Of a stretch of 64,000 nucleotides of DNA, positions 25,760 to 34,739 are shown in pieces (position 1 is the first letter of the stretch; each line of letters opens with the position of its first letter). This stretch comes from Nocardia higoensis NBRC 100133. GTDB taxonomy: Bacteria > Actinomycetota > Actinomycetes > Mycobacteriales > Mycobacteriaceae. The position numbers were made by a program, and so were the translations under genes. A model generated the notes under the pieces. That model worked only from the letters and a program-made list of their open reading frames with translations, was not told the origin of the DNA and searched no databases. The DNA lies in assembly GCF_000308595.1 (NCBI RefSeq), contig NZ_BAGA01000065.1, positions 1 through 64,000 on the forward strand, in the 5' to 3' direction.

Positions 25760-26803
25760 ATGGCGACAACAGGTGTGCAGCCCGCGCCTGCGCTGATGGA
25801 ACAGGTGGTCGACGGGCCCACCGGGTACGCCGGTGTCGCGGCGACACCCGAGTGGGCCGAGGAGATCAAGCGCCTGGCCCGCGAGCGCAACGCGACGATT
25901 CTCGCGCACAACTATCAGCTGCCCGAGATCCAGGACATCGCCGATCACGTCGGCGACTCGCTGGCGCTCTCGCGGATCGCGGCCGAAGCGCCCGAGGACA
26001 CCATCGTCTTCTGCGGCGTGCACTTCATGGCCGAGACCGCGAAGATCCTGAGCCCCGAGAAGACGGTGTTGATCCCCGACCAGCGCGCCGGGTGCTCGCT
26101 GGCCGACTCGATCACCGCCGACGAGTTGCGCGCCTGGAAAGCGGAGTTCCCGAACGCGGTCGTGGTGTCGTATGTGAACACCACCGCCGAGGTCAAGGCG
26201 CTGACCGATATCTGCTGCACCTCGTCCAACGCCGTCGACGTGGTGGCCTCGATCGATCCCGAGCGCGAAGTGCTGTTCCTGCCCGACCAGTTCCTCGGCG
26301 CGCACGTCAAGCGGGTCACCGGCCGGGAGAACATGCACATCTGGGCGGGTGAGTGCCACGTGCACGCGGGCATCAACGGTGAGGAGCTCACCGAACAGGC
26401 GCGCACCCACCCGGACGCGGAGCTGTTCGTGCACCCCGAGTGCGGCTGCGCCACCTCGGCGCTGTACCTGGCGGGCGAAGGCTCGTTCCCGGCCGACCGG
26501 GTGCACATCCTGTCCACCGGCGGCATGATCGACGCCGCCAAGGCCGCCAAGTCGAATCAGGTGCTGGTGGCCACCGAGGTCGGCATGCTGCACCAGCTGC
26601 GCAAGGCCGCGCCGGGCATCGACTTCCAGGCGGTCAACGATCGGGCATCGTGCCCGTACATGAAGATGATCACCCCGGCCGCGCTGCTGCGGTGCCTGGT
26701 CGAAGGCGCCGACGAAGTGCACGTCGACCCCGAGACCGCCGCGCTCGGCCGCAATTCGGTCCAGCGGATGATCGAGATCGGCAATCCAGGCGGCGGTGAG
26801 TGA
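25760..26803 (+). CDS. nadA: Quinolinate synthase
   Basis: A 347-residue [4Fe-4S] enzyme; ATG behind GAGGAAGGGAG. Family blocks: [70 protein letters not shown] and [10 protein letters not shown], providing the cluster cysteines. It condenses iminoaspartate with dihydroxyacetone phosphate to quinolinate. Heads nadA-nadB-nadC, controlled by the divergent NrtR-like protein. Confidence 0.95.
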   Translation: MATTGVQPAPALMEQVVDGPTGYAGVAATPEWAEEIKRLARERNATILAHNYQLPEIQDIADHVGDSLALSRIAAEAPEDTIVFCGVHFMAETAKILSPEKTVLIPDQRAGCSLADSITADELRAWKAEFPNAVVVSYVNTTAEVKALTDICCTSSNAVDVVASIDPEREVLFLPDQFLGAHVKRVTGRENMHIWAGECHVHAGINGEELTEQARTHPDAELFVHPECGCATSALYLAGEGSFPADRVHILSTGGMIDAAKAAKSNQVLVATEVGMLHQLRKAAPGIDFQAVNDRASCPYMKMITPAALLRCLVEGADEVHVDPETAALGRNSVQRMIEIGNPGGGE

Positions 26804-26902
26804 ACCGTCGCTGACGGTTGGACGGTGCGCGGCATTGCGGCCGCGTACCCGAACCCGCATGCGTGATCCGCGGCGGGCGCTCGGAGCGAAAGGCACGAGA
26901 AC

Positions 26903-28588
26903 ATGACGGCTCCGGCGACGATCGACTGGGAGGCCACGGCCGACCTGGTGGTGATCGGCGGCGGCGTGGCGGGATTGACGGCGGCACGGACCGCCTCGCT
27001 GCGCGGACTGCGGGTTCTGACATTGAGCAAAGGCGGGCCGACCGACACCTCCACGCAGTACGCGCAGGGTGGTATCGCGGTGGTCGCCCCGGACGGCGAC
27101 TCGGTGGAGTCACATGTCCGCGACACGGTGGAAGCGGGCGGCGGGCTCTGTGACGAGGCGGCGGTGCGGTCCATCGTCGCGGGCGGCCGGGCCGCGATCG
27201 ACGCGCTGACCGACCTCGGCGCGGTCTTCGATCTGGGCCGCGACGGACAGATCTCCCGCACCCGCGAGGGCGGGCACAGCACCCGGCGCATCATCCACGC
27301 GGGCGGCGACGCGACCGGCGCGGAAGTCCAGCGGGCGCTGAACGCGGCCGGGCTGCCGGTGCTGTTCGGCGCGGCGGCCTGCGAGGTGGTCACCGGACCG
27401 CACGGCGTGCAGGGCGTGATCGCGGTGTCGGACAGGGGCTTCGGCGTCGTGCACACTCCGGCCGTGCTGCTGGCCACCGGGGGACTCGGACAGCTCTATG
27501 CGCTGAGCACCAATCCACCCGGCGCGACGGCCGACGGCGTCGCGTTGGCGCTGTGGGCGGGTGCGGCGGTCGCGGATCTGGAATTCGTCCAGTTCCACCC
27601 GACGGTGCTGTACACGCCAGGCGGCCTCGGCCGTCGCCCGCTGATCAGCGAGGCGGTGCGCGGCGAAGGCGCGGTGCTGGTCGACGGCGCGGGCCGGTCG
27701 GTGACCGCCGGAGTGCATCCGCGCGGTGATCTGGCTCCGCGTGATGTGGTGTCCAAGGCGATCGCGGCGCGGATGCGCGAGCTCGGCACCGATCACGTGT
27801 ATCTCGACGCGCGGGCAATCGACGGATTCACCGGCCGGTTCCCGACGATCACCGCCTCGTGCCTGGCCGCCGGAATCGACCCGCGCGCCGATCTGATCCC
27901 GGTCGCGCCGGCCGCGCACTACCAGTGCGGCGGCGTGGTGACCGACCCGCACGGGCGCACCGGGGTGCCCGGTCTGTACGCGGCCGGTGAGGTGGCGCGC
28001 ACCGGACTGCACGGGGCGAATCGCCTGGCCTCCAATAGTTTGCTGGAAGGCCTGGTCGTGGGCGAGCGGGTCGGAGCGGCCGTCGCCGAGCGTCGCGAGA
28101 TCCCCGCCGAGGTGACCGAGATCCGGACCCGTGCCATGCCGCGGGTGGCGCGCGCCGCGCTCCAGCAGGTCATGACCACGCATGCCGCGGTGGTTCGCGA
28201 CGGCGACGGGCTGGCCGAGGCGAGCAGGCGGCTGGAACTGGCCGTGCTGCGCGACCTGTCTTCCCGCTACTCGCAGACCAGGTCGGCCGCAGCCGAACCG
28301 GCCTCGGGCGAAACGGAATTGGCGGCCCGGCGGATCGCCGAACTGGAAGACGGCGCGCTCACGCTGACCGCACGGGTGTTGCTGCTGGCCGCCGCGGCGC
28401 GCACCGAGAGCCGTGGCTGCCACACCCGCACCGACTACCCGGCCGCCGACCCGGAACTGCGCCGTCCGATCGCGATCCGCCTCGATCCCGACGGGCATCC
28501 GGACCTGCTGGATTCGATCGACCTGCCCGGTCTGCCCGACCTGCCTGCCGGTGATCCGGACGGCCCCGAACTCGCGGCCGTCCCGTGA
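26903..28588 (+). CDS. nadB: L-aspartate oxidase
   Basis: A 561-residue flavoprotein with the FAD-binding motif [17 protein letters not shown] near residue 14. Other family blocks are TQYAQGGIAVV, GGHSTRRIIHAGGDATG, FVQFHPTVLY, AAHYQCGGVVTD and LHGANRLASNSLLEGLVVG. It oxidises L-aspartate to iminoaspartate for NadA. The C-terminus has a short Pro/Asp-rich tail. It lies 99 bases after nadA; a GTG overlapping its stop could be an alternative start of nadC. Confidence 0.95.
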   Translation: MTAPATIDWEATADLVVIGGGVAGLTAARTASLRGLRVLTLSKGGPTDTSTQYAQGGIAVVAPDGDSVESHVRDTVEAGGGLCDEAAVRSIVAGGRAAIDALTDLGAVFDLGRDGQISRTREGGHSTRRIIHAGGDATGAEVQRALNAAGLPVLFGAAACEVVTGPHGVQGVIAVSDRGFGVVHTPAVLLATGGLGQLYALSTNPPGATADGVALALWAGAAVADLEFVQFHPTVLYTPGGLGRRPLISEAVRGEGAVLVDGAGRSVTAGVHPRGDLAPRDVVSKAIAARMRELGTDHVYLDARAIDGFTGRFPTITASCLAAGIDPRADLIPVAPAAHYQCGGVVTDPHGRTGVPGLYAAGEVARTGLHGANRLASNSLLEGLVVGERVGAAVAERREIPAEVTEIRTRAMPRVARAALQQVMTTHAAVVRDGDGLAEASRRLELAVLRDLSSRYSQTRSAAAEPASGETELAARRIAELEDGALTLTARVLLLAAAARTESRGCHTRTDYPAADPELRRPIAIRLDPDGHPDLLDSIDLPGLPDLPAGDPDGPELAAVP

Positions 28589-28623
28589 CGCCGCCCGACG
28601 ACCACGAGAACAGGAGTGCACCC

Positions 28624-29484
28624 ATGACCCTGGACGCCGCTCTGGACCGCGACGCCGTGCTCGCCCTCATCCGCACCGCGCTCGACGAGGACCTGCGCTA
28701 CGGCCCGGATGTCACCACGAACGCCACCGTGCCCGCCGATGCCACCAGCAAGGCCGCGGTGGTCTCCCGCAAACCGGGCACGGTCGCGGGCATCGACATC
28801 GGCCTGCTGGTGCTCGACGAGGTCATCGGCGCGGGTTCCTACGAGATCACCGACCGCGTGCCGGACGGCACCCGGGTCGAGCCGGGGCAGTCGGTGCTCG
28901 GCCTGCTCGCGCCGACGCGCGGCCTGCTGACCGCCGAACGCACCATGCTCAACCTCGTCTGCCACCTCTCGGGCATCGCCACGGCCACCGCCGCCTGGGT
29001 GGACGCGGTCGAGGGCACCGGATGCGCCATCCGCGACAGCCGCAAGACGCTGCCCGGTCTGCGCGCGCTGCAGAAGTACGCGGTGCGCGTCGGCGGGGGC
29101 GTCAATCACCGGATGGGTCTCGGCGACGCCGCGCTCATCAAGGACAACCACGTGGTCGCCGCAGGCTCGGTGGTGGCGGCGCTGCGCGCGGTGCGCGAGC
29201 TGGCCCCCGATATCGCCTGCGAGGTCGAGGTGGACAGCCTCGAGCAACTCGACGCGGTGCTCGCCGAGGACGTGGAACTGGTGCTGCTGGACAACTTTCC
29301 GCTGTGGCAGACCCAGGCGGCCGTGCAGCGCCGCGATGCCGTCGCGCCGCGGACGAAATTGGAATCCTCGGGCGGGCTGACCCTGGACGTGGCCGCGGAC
29401 TACGCGCGCACCGGCGTGGACTACCTCGCGGTGGGCGCGCTCACCCACTCGGTCGGTGTGCTCGATCTCGGTCTGGACATGTAG
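28624..29484 (+). CDS. nadC: Nicotinate-nucleotide pyrophosphorylase (carboxylating)
   Basis: A 286-residue phosphoribosyltransferase. ATG 28624 with AGGAG upstream gives the normal length; GTG 28585 (overlapping nadB) would add 13 residues. Motifs: ALDEDLRYGPDVTTNATV, RDSRKTLPGLRALQKYAVRVGGGVNHRMGL, IKDNHV, and VEVDSLEQL ending in SSGGLTLD. It converts quinolinate and PRPP to nicotinate mononucleotide, completing the de novo NAD branch. Confidence 0.95.
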   Translation: MTLDAALDRDAVLALIRTALDEDLRYGPDVTTNATVPADATSKAAVVSRKPGTVAGIDIGLLVLDEVIGAGSYEITDRVPDGTRVEPGQSVLGLLAPTRGLLTAERTMLNLVCHLSGIATATAAWVDAVEGTGCAIRDSRKTLPGLRALQKYAVRVGGGVNHRMGLGDAALIKDNHVVAAGSVVAALRAVRELAPDIACEVEVDSLEQLDAVLAEDVELVLLDNFPLWQTQAAVQRRDAVAPRTKLESSGGLTLDVAADYARTGVDYLAVGALTHSVGVLDLGLDM

Positions 29485-29502
29485 GCGAGCCGCACGGCGG
29501 GA

Positions 29503-30144
29503 TCAGAGGGCGCGCACCATCGTCAGCTGGTGCAGCTTCGCGCCCTCGTAACGCGGTCCGGGAATGATCGGGGTGTCGCCGTGCGCGGTGAAGCCCATCT
29601 TCCGGAAAAAGGCGACGGCTCTGGGGTTCTCGACGACCGTCTGCAAGTAGCAGCCCGGTGATCCCGCCGCCTTCGCGTGCGCGAGGAAGCGGTTCATCAG
29701 CCCGGCGGCCGCGCCGGTGCCCCTGGCCTCGGGCGCCAGGTCGATGTGCAGATGCGACGGCCAGCGGGGGTCGGTGAACTCCCATGTCGTGGACTGCCGT
29801 CGCAGTTTCGCCCACACGGTGTCGGTGACCGCACGGCCGAAGAAGGCGACCGCGGTCCGGCGGCGCAGCAGTCCGTACCGCCGGATGGCCGCATCGACGC
29901 GCTTCTCCTCGCCGGGGAAGGTGGTGCTGTCCACGCACCCGGTGAGGTAGCCGAGCAGCGTGCCGTCGTCGGATGCGGCGACGAACACCGATTCCGGCTC
30001 GCGCTCGAGGTACGGGTAGAGATACACCGCCGCCTCGGATTCCGGGTCGCCCCAGAGATCTCCGGTCGGCGAACCGGCGCCGGCCCGGGGGAACAGCTCT
30101 CGCAGGGCGGGGCGATCGGCTTCGGATGCCTGCCGGATCTCCAT
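29503..30144 (-). CDS. GNAT-family acetyltransferase
   Basis: A 213-residue protein. The acetyl-CoA-binding motif A is LHIDLAPEARGTGAAAGLMNRFLAHAKAAG (about residues 130-160), followed by GCYLQTVVENPRAVAFFRKMGF. N-terminal residues look like a typical GNAT strand (MEIRQASEADRPALRELF). Substrate unknown. It converges on nadC with an 18-base gap and begins the accessory block between nadC and hisD. Confidence 0.8.
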   Translation of the reverse strand: MEIRQASEADRPALRELFPRAGAGSPTGDLWGDPESEAAVYLYPYLEREPESVFVAASDDGTLLGYLTGCVDSTTFPGEEKRVDAAIRRYGLLRRRTAVAFFGRAVTDTVWAKLRRQSTTWEFTDPRWPSHLHIDLAPEARGTGAAAGLMNRFLAHAKAAGSPGCYLQTVVENPRAVAFFRKMGFTAHGDTPIIPGPRYEGAKLHQLTMVRAL

Positions 30145-30353
30145 ATGTTCAACCTAGCCCCGGCATTGTCACGCGAGGGGTGGATTCGCCTGACATCTCC
30201 TACGGCGGACCGGTGTCGGTGGCGGACAAGACCGCCTGCCCGGCAACGCAATAGCCTTGCGAACGAGAGTGCCGGAGTCGGGCGCCGGTCGGGGTGCCGG
30301 ATCGACGCGCGGCGGACCACCGAGGCCGACAGGCCGGGCGGTGAGGCCGCGGG

Positions 30354-31544
30354 TCAGGCGGTGAGTTCCCGTTCGAGCGGAGTGCGGAAGCGAGGGATTG
30401 TGCGCATGTCGCCGAACCACGCCCCGATGCGCTCGGCCTCCGCAGCGACGTGCGCCTCGGCCTCGGCGCCGACGTCCTCGAGCAGGCGGAACGCGATTTC
30501 GCCGGAGCCGCGCTGGGCCCAGCCGCCGACGATGCGCCCGTCCCACCAGACGGTCGGCCCGATATTGCCGTTGCGATCGAACAGGGCCTCCGCGTGCGGG
30601 CCGAGGAACCAGTCGCGGGACTGCCAGGCCATCGGCGTCGGGTCGAGGGCGGGCAGCAGCGCGGCGGCGGGCTCGACGCCCGGGGCGGGCTCGATGTCGT
30701 CGGTCAGGACCACGCCGGGCACGCTGTCGAGGTCGACTTCGGTCACGTCGAGTCGCGACAGCGCCGAACGGACCTGTGCCACAGTCCATCCGGTCCACCA
30801 CTTGATGTCCGAGACGGGGGCAGGCCCGAAGGCGGTCAGCCAGCGGCGCACGACCTCGGCCCTGGCCTCCTCGGCCGGGACGTCGGGAATGCCGTCGGGC
30901 AGCCAGGTCTCGATCGGCTCCCAGCTGTACTGGCTGCTGGCCCAGGTGCCGTTGGGCCTGCCGCGCACGATCCGGCCCTCGGCGCCGAGCACCACCAGCA
31001 TCCAGGTGGTGATGTTCGTCGGCTTCGAATAGGCCTTGCCCGGCGAGACGTCGACGGCCGTGCGCAAGCGCGGCACCGCCTTGCTCAATCGCGCGCCGGT
31101 CGCCGCGCCGAGATCCAGCAGCGCGTCATGGGTCTCGCGTTCCACCTCGGCCCACCACGCCGTCACGTCGCCGTCCACCACGCCCGCCTGCTCGATGAGC
31201 TTGCAGTAGGTGCGGCGTTGCTTGACCGCCAGCGCGTCGGTCACCGAGGAACGCAGTGCGCCGAGGAATTCCACCGGCACCACGAACATGGTGCGGCGCA
31301 TCGCCAGCAGGCGCATCAGGGTCCGGTCTTCGTAGAGGGCACGCTCGATGTCGGCCGGTTTCACCGTCGCGGACCGGGCGGCCACCGAGAGGTAGACCGT
31401 GGCGGGATCGGTGGCGTGCAGGGCGACCAGCGAGCGCACGAGGCCGGCGACGTCGTCGGCGGCTGGGGCGGTACGGGCGGCGGCGTGCAGGCCGTGGCGC
31501 TCGGCCAGGCGGGCTCGTCGTTCCTCGACTCCGATCGAACGCAT
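30354..31544 (-). CDS. Winged-helix DNA-binding protein, HTH_42/AlkZ superfamily
   Basis: A 396-residue protein. The segments GLVRSLVALHATDPATVYLSVAAR, RTLMRLLAMRRTMFVVP and RRWLTAFGPAPVSDIKWWTGWT match the tandem winged-helix HTH_42 family that includes the DNA glycosylase AlkZ. AlkZ enzymes use a catalytic QxQ near the start of this fold; at the equivalent place this protein reads LHATDP, so it may have a different activity or be a non-catalytic paralogue. Minus strand, alone. Confidence 0.75.
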   Translation of the reverse strand: MRSIGVEERRARLAERHGLHAAARTAPAADDVAGLVRSLVALHATDPATVYLSVAARSATVKPADIERALYEDRTLMRLLAMRRTMFVVPVEFLGALRSSVTDALAVKQRRTYCKLIEQAGVVDGDVTAWWAEVERETHDALLDLGAATGARLSKAVPRLRTAVDVSPGKAYSKPTNITTWMLVVLGAEGRIVRGRPNGTWASSQYSWEPIETWLPDGIPDVPAEEARAEVVRRWLTAFGPAPVSDIKWWTGWTVAQVRSALSRLDVTEVDLDSVPGVVLTDDIEPAPGVEPAAALLPALDPTPMAWQSRDWFLGPHAEALFDRNGNIGPTVWWDGRIVGGWAQRGSGEIAFRLLEDVGAEAEAHVAAEAERIGAWFGDMRTIPRFRTPLERELTA

Positions 31545-31635
31545 GTGCGGATTCTAGCTGTCGCGCCGCGGAGGCGGCAGCCGTAGATCAACTCGGATTT
31601 GGTGATATGCACGTACCATTTATGTCCAGGCGAAG

Positions 31636-31998
31636 ATGGAGAAGTTCGCCAGGTGGCTCTCGCCCGCTGTGCGACTCACCGACGAGGAATGGGCGATGAC
31701 GATGGCCACCCTGAAGTTCCGGCCCGGCATGCCGTGGCCGCGCCCGCTGCCCGCCGAGCGGTTCGCGGCCCTCGGCGCTCCGCTGCAGGTGTTGTTCGGC
31801 GCCGAGACGGTCGTCCACGATGCCGGACAGGCGGCGCGTCTGGTCCGCGAGCGCGTTCCCTCCGCCGAGATCGAGATCTACCCCGGGGTCGGGCACGACA
31901 TGATCTGGGCGGCTCGGGAGCGGGTGATCCCTCCCTTGCTCGCGTTCGCGGACAGCCACGGCCGGGCGAAGCTCGGCGATTCCGCGCAGCTCGATTGA
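31636..31998 (+). pseudogene. C-terminal remnant of an alpha/beta hydrolase
   Basis: A 120-residue frame matching only the last third of an alpha/beta hydrolase: a lid-like piece (MEKFARWLSPAVRLTDEEW), the strand LGAPLQVLFGAETVVHD carrying the acid region, and IYPGVGHDMIWAARE with the catalytic His. The GxSxG nucleophile part is missing. In-frame sequence upstream runs only about 11 codons to a TGA at 31603, and no N-terminal half is visible nearby. Probably a decayed gene, though a short translated protein cannot be excluded. Confidence 0.6.
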
Positions 31999-32074
31999 CC
32001 GAGGGGCTCTCGTTCGGCGCGGGCACGGACGGTGTGGTCGGCGAAGTGCTCTGGTCGCGGCGCCGAGTCAGGTG

Positions 32075-32572
32075 TCAGCCGGGCAGGTCGAGCATGGGAG
32101 GGATGTTCAGCGCGGCGCACGCCTCGCGCACGGCGTGGATCTCGGCGATATCGAGCCTGCCGTCGGCATTGGCGATCATGATGCCGATCTGCACGATGGC
32201 GCGTGCCTGGTCGGGCTTGCCCGCGACCTTGGTGATCTGCTGCATGAGATGGGTCTTGCCGAACGCGGGGTCGGCGAGAACGCGATCGCAGTTGGCGTCG
32301 AACAACTGGCGCAGTTCGTCGGCGGGGAAGGCGTCGAGGGCGGGCTCGGTGGAGATCATGTTCGCCACGCGCATGCGCTCGTCGGGGGCGATGGTGCCGT
32401 CGGCGGCGGCGACCAGCGCGCACATGCCCATCACCGCGTCGCGGAAGGCGCCGCCGCGGAATTCGTTCTTCTTCTCCATCAGCTGCTTGCGCCACTGCGG
32501 GGCCTTGTCGGCGAGGTCCAGCAGGCGGGAGATGTTGTTGGCGTTGTGGAAGAGTTTGTTGATGAAGGACAT
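32075..32572 (-). CDS. TerB-family (tellurite-resistance-like) protein
   Basis: A 165-residue helical protein; ATG 32572 is preferred because GGGAG lies 6 bases before it. The acidic repeat-like pairs MCALVAAADGTIAPDERMRV and IGIMIANADGRLDIAEIHAV are the two symmetric TerB/DjlA motifs, each with Asp residues that bind metal in TerB structures. TerB proteins work with Ter/TerD-type stress proteins; no other ter gene is here. Cytosolic. Confidence 0.8.
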   Translation of the reverse strand: MSFINKLFHNANNISRLLDLADKAPQWRKQLMEKKNEFRGGAFRDAVMGMCALVAAADGTIAPDERMRVANMISTEPALDAFPADELRQLFDANCDRVLADPAFGKTHLMQQITKVAGKPDQARAIVQIGIMIANADGRLDIAEIHAVREACAALNIPPMLDLPG

Positions 32573-32733
32573 GCGAACTCCCGCGAGCAAGGGCCGGGAC
32601 GTGACGACTCGTTCCGGCAGACGCTCGGAAGGTAGCAGATCGGATCGGCGTGGCGTGCCGGGAGCGGTGGTGGAATGTCCGGCGCCGGGCGGGAGTTGCC
32701 GCAGACATGAGTGACGACGAATCGAGGTGCCCG

Positions 32734-33636
32734 ATGGTCGAATCCGTGGATCGCAGCTACCGCTGGAAGGGGGAAGAGCTGGACCTGGACGGCTATCTGG
32801 CCGGGATCGGATTCACCGGTGAGCGCGCGCCCACGGTCGCGACGCTGCGCGAGCTGGTGTACCGGCACACCACCACCCTCCCGTTCGAGAATCTGGAGGC
32901 GCTGTTCGGCCGGCCCGTGCCGTTGGGGCCCGCCGAGGTCCAGGAGAAGATGATCCGGCGCGGGCGCGGCGGGTATTGCTACGAGAACGTCGGCCTGTTC
33001 GCGGCCGCGCTGGAGCGGCTCGGCTTCGGCGTCACCGGGCTCAGCGCCCGCGTGACGCTGGGGGCGGTCGCCGCGCGGCCCGCGACGCACGCGCTGGTGC
33101 GGGTCACCACGGCCGAGGACGACCGGGTCTGGATCTGTGACGTCGGCTTCGGCCAGGGACCGCCGGAACCATGGGAGCTGGTGCCCCGCGCGGAGGAATT
33201 CGCGTTGGGGCAGTGGCGCTTTCGCTTCGAGCGCCGGATCGGTGAGCTCGGCGCCGACCTGTGGGCGCTGCACCAGTTCGGCAAGGACGGCTGGGTCGAG
33301 CGGTACACCTTCACCACCAATCCGCAGTACCGCATCGATTTCGAGGTCGGCAACCACTTCGTGTCCACCTCGCCGCGCTCGCCGTTCACCATGCGCCCGT
33401 TCGTCCAGCGGTTCCTGCCGGACGTCCGCCACATTCTCGACGGGCACAGCCTGAGCGCCGAACGGCCTGACGGCACAGTCGAGTCGAGGGAACTGGAGAC
33501 CGACGAAATCCCCGGGGTGCTGAAGGACATCTTCGGCATCGATCTGACCGATGCGGACGCCCACGCGCTGACCACGGGGGAGTGGGTCGAACAATTCGAT
33601 CGCCCGCACCCGCCCACTCGAACGGCGGCGGGTTAG
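32734..33636 (+). CDS. nat: Arylamine N-acetyltransferase
   Basis: A 300-residue enzyme with the full Cys-His-Asp triad: Cys82 (RGRGGYCYENV), His119 (PATHALVRV) and Asp136 (WICDVGFG). ATG 32734 has GAGGT at 5 bases; ATG 32707 (9 residues longer) is the alternative. It transfers acetyl or propionyl from CoA to arylamines/hydrazines. In mycobacteria NAT belongs to a sterol catabolic cluster; here it stands apart, converging on crtB with a 4-base overlap of the gene ends. Confidence 0.9.
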   Translation: MVESVDRSYRWKGEELDLDGYLAGIGFTGERAPTVATLRELVYRHTTTLPFENLEALFGRPVPLGPAEVQEKMIRRGRGGYCYENVGLFAAALERLGFGVTGLSARVTLGAVAARPATHALVRVTTAEDDRVWICDVGFGQGPPEPWELVPRAEEFALGQWRFRFERRIGELGADLWALHQFGKDGWVERYTFTTNPQYRIDFEVGNHFVSTSPRSPFTMRPFVQRFLPDVRHILDGHSLSAERPDGTVESRELETDEIPGVLKDIFGIDLTDADAHALTTGEWVEQFDRPHPPTRTAAG

Positions 33637-34739
33637 CCGCTCGTCGGTGCGGTCCGCGCCCGGTGCGCGGGATCGGAGCGACGAATCCACCAGGCGCGGG
33701 CGGCCGCGGGCGCCGCGACGCGGACTTTGCGCGCGGCGCCGACGGTCGCCCGGCTCGCGAACACGTTGTAGTCCAGATACTCGATGCGGTCCAGGATCTC
33801 CGAGTAGAGCGTGAACGCGGTGGCCACACACGGTCGTGCCCAGGGCGAGAGCATGCCGATTCCCGGGGCGGCCCTGCGGTAGACGGTGCGCGTGGTGGCG
33901 ACCTGCTCGGCGAGCGCGGACCTGACCGCCGCGTCGGCCAGACCGTGGCTGCGGCACCAGGCGAGGCGGTCACGATCCACGCCGAAGGCGGCGAGTTCGT
34001 CGGCCGGAAGGTAGATCCGGCCTCGGTCGAGGTCTTCGGCGACATCACGCAGGAAGTTCGTGAGCTGGAAGGCGTCGCCGAGTGCGGCCGCGAACGGCGC
34101 CGCCTCGTCGCGGTGGGTGACCGTGCCGAGCACCGGCAGCAGCTGCAGGCCGATCACCTGGGCCGAGCCATAGGTGTAGCGCTGCAGGGCGGCGCGGGTC
34201 GGATACTCGCGCAACAGCAGGTCCATGCGCATCGAGCCCAGGAACGCCGCGAAGAGTGCCGGATCGATCGCGTAGCGGCGCACGGTGTCGGCCAGGGCGA
34301 GCGCCACGGACTGCCCGCCGTCGGAGTGAGCGGGGCCGGTGTGAGGGCGGCCGGTGCCTGCGCCGCCGGTGAGAGCTGCGCCGCCGGTGAGAGCATTGCC
34401 GGTGAGACCATCGCCGATGACAGCATTGCCGATGGTGGCGTCGCCCGGGCGGGCGCTGTCGTCGTCGGCGAGGGCTGCGGCGAGCAGACGTTCGGCCTCC
34501 TCGATCCGGTCGTTGATCGCCTCGGGGGTGCTGTCCTGCCCGGGCATGTCGACGAGGTCGTCCACGTACCGGGCGAACCCGTAGAGCGCGTGGACGGCCG
34601 GTCGCCGTTCGGGCGGCAGCAGCCGGGTCGCCAGGAAGTAGGTGCGTCCGTGCTCCGCGTTCAGCGCCCGGCAGCGCGTATATGCCCGGCGCAGAACGGG
34701 GTCGGTGATTCCGGCGGCGTCGAGTTCACGCTGCGTCAT
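33633..34739 (-). CDS. crtB: Phytoene synthase (squalene/phytoene synthase family) with internal repeat insertion
   Basis: A 368-residue prenyltransferase. The first Asp-rich motif is YVDDLVD (58-64) and the second LRDVAEDLDRGRIYLP; both bind Mg-diphosphate. It joins two geranylgeranyl diphosphates to phytoene, the substrate of CrtI. Residues about 96-143 form an unusual Gly/Thr/Ala/Asn-rich degenerate repeat (GNAVIGDGLTGNALTGGAAL) encoded by repeated short units at 34330-34450, placed between the two motifs; homologues usually have a short loop there. The ATG overlaps the end of crtI by 14 bases, so the two are translationally coupled. Confidence 0.88.
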   Translation of the reverse strand: MTQRELDAAGITDPVLRRAYTRCRALNAEHGRTYFLATRLLPPERRPAVHALYGFARYVDDLVDMPGQDSTPEAINDRIEEAERLLAAALADDDSARPGDATIGNAVIGDGLTGNALTGGAALTGGAGTGRPHTGPAHSDGGQSVALALADTVRRYAIDPALFAAFLGSMRMDLLLREYPTRAALQRYTYGSAQVIGLQLLPVLGTVTHRDEAAPFAAALGDAFQLTNFLRDVAEDLDRGRIYLPADELAAFGVDRDRLAWCRSHGLADAAVRSALAEQVATTRTVYRRAAPGIGMLSPWARPCVATAFTLYSEILDRIEYLDYNVFASRATVGAARKVRVAAPAAARAWWIRRSDPAHRARTAPTSG

